From Hydrogenophilales bacterium RIFOXYD1_FULL_62_11 (lineage in GTDB: Bacteria > Pseudomonadota > Gammaproteobacteria > Burkholderiales > Thiobacillaceae): a stretch of 23,140 nucleotides of DNA. Where the stretch lies: the NCBI GenBank assembly GCA_001802655.1, contig MGZO01000017.1:14034-37173 (forward strand), written 5' to 3'. Below the pieces are notes generated by a model. That model had not been told where the DNA came from, did no database searches, and worked only from the letters and a program-made list of their open reading frames with translations. This document shows, one piece after another, positions 22,442-23,140 of the stretch (position 1 is the stretch's first letter; every line of letters begins with the position of its first letter). The position numbers and the translations under genes are program-made.

Positions 22442-23140
22442 CTACGCCTGGGCCAATTGCTCGCGCAGGCTGCTCAGCGTCTCCTGGTCGCTGCGAACGC
22501 GGAAAAATGCGCCGTCATCGTCGGCGCGCTCCTCCAGCACCTCGCAGCGCGCGAAAATTTCCCCTCGCAGTTGCTGCGCCGTCCAGGGCAGGAAAAGTTC
22601 GGCCTCGATCAGATCCCGCTGAAAGAATGCAACGATCGCCCGGTGCAGTTTCGCGACGTCGTCCGGACGGCGCGCGCTCATCACAATGCAATCGGGGTAG
22701 CTGGCGCGCAGCGCGGCTTCACATTCGGCTTGCGCCGCGGCGTCGCCGACGTGGTCGATCTTGTTGAAAATGCGCAGGCGCGGCACATCCTGCGCCTCGA
22801 TCTCGCGCAGCACGGTTTCGGTGGTTTCGATCTGCCGTTCAAAGCCGGGATCGCTGGCGTCGATGACATGCAGCAGCAACGAGGCATCCAGCGCTTCCTC
22901 GAGCGTGGACTTGAACGACGCGACCAGCCCGTGCGGCAGGTTTTTGATGAAGCCGACCGTATCGCTGACCAGCACACGCGGGATGCTCTCGGGATAAAGC
23001 GTGCGCACCGTGGTGTCGAGCGTCGCGAACAGCTTGTTGGCGACCAGCACCTCGCTCCCGGTCAGGGCGCGCATCAGGGTGGATTTGCCGGCGTTGGTGT
23101 AGCCGACCAGCGCCACACTGGCGAGCCCCTGATGCGCCTG
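22442..23140 (-). CDS. hflX: GTPase HflX (N-terminus beyond the window)
   Basis: The C-terminal half of HflX, a GTPase that binds and splits stalled ribosomes. The reading frame runs off the right edge of the window, entering with QAHQGLASVALVGYTNAGKS. The GTPase motifs are G1 GYTNAGKST, G2 ATLDTTVR, G3 DTVGFI and G4 NKID, with a SARRP segment at the usual G5 place. The C-terminal domain ends with RVRSDQETLSSLREQLAQ. All nucleotide-binding motifs are intact. The ORF start at 23116 is only an internal GTG and not the true start. It leads the minus-strand series into the EamA and C13 genes, with 14 bases to the next start. Confidence 0.93.
   Translation of the reverse strand, partial: QAHQGLASVALVGYTNAGKSTLMRALTGSEVLVANKLFATLDTTVRTLYPESIPRVLVSDTVGFIKNLPHGLVASFKSTLEEALDASLLLHVIDASDPGFERQIETTETVLREIEAQDVPRLRIFNKIDHVGDAAAQAECEAALRASYPDCIVMSARRPDDVAKLHRAIVAFFQRDLIEAELFLPWTAQQLRGEIFARCEVLEERADDDGAFFRVRSDQETLSSLREQLAQA

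Noticed and set aside
1..23140. tRNA genes, CRISPR arrays, insertion sequences and phage genes
   Set aside because: I looked for cloverleaf-like ends, regular spaced repeats, transposase motifs and integrase motifs, and found none that I could support by eye.

Overview
The window is a GC-rich bacterial chromosome segment. The protein families and their arrangement fit a betaproteobacterium, possibly one of the Thiobacillus/Nitrosomonadales lineages. That placement is inferred from gene content and composition only. No rRNA, tRNA, CRISPR array, transposase, integrase or phage gene was found. Both ends cut through genes: a family-2 glycosyltransferase on the left and HflX on the right.

Region 1 (1-5410, + strand) is the end of a surface-polysaccharide or exopolysaccharide locus. 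It runs GT2, GT4, sulfotransferase, GT4, sulfotransferase. The first three junctions are ATGA or GTGA stop/start overlaps and the last gap is 11 nt, so it is one translationally coupled unit. Two different PAPS-type sulfotransferases among glycosyltransferases suggest a sulfated glycan. Region 2 (5411-6331) has no intact gene. It holds an unexplained stretch and, on the minus strand, a small gene broken by one in-frame stop and two frameshifts (5815-6193).

Region 3 (6332-11080) is mostly housekeeping and accessory genes: an AI-2E/PerM-family membrane protein abutting a GcvR-like double-ACT protein, a short CbiX/SirB chelatase, a conserved unknown on the minus strand, a degenerate EAL-HDOD protein, and a YhbQ-type GIY-YIG protein. 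Region 4 (11093-14850) has a minus-strand pair, class II (B12-dependent) ribonucleotide reductase and an RssA-like patatin protein. This pair is divergent from an SrkA/YihE-type kinase.

Region 5 (14952-19197, + strand) carries a HIT protein, an asparagine-synthase-family amidotransferase resembling N-acetylglutaminylglutamine amidotransferase, an MltB-type lytic transglycosylase, a DUF2237 protein preceded by a possible 13-codon leader, and a zinc-ribbon protein. Region 6 (19300-23140) has an orphan PhnD-like binding protein. It converges, across a strong hairpin, on a minus-strand series of HflX (partial), an EamA/DMT exporter and a multi-TM protein with a C13 (legumain-like) peptidase domain.

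No single obviously new system stands out. The best leads are the sulfation cluster, the membrane-anchored C13 peptidase, the amidotransferase without its usual partners, the coupled mini-ORF upstream of the DUF2237 gene, and the decayed small gene. Several starts were moved from the longest ORF to internal GTG or TTG codons because clear Shine-Dalgarno sequences or stop/start overlaps support them.
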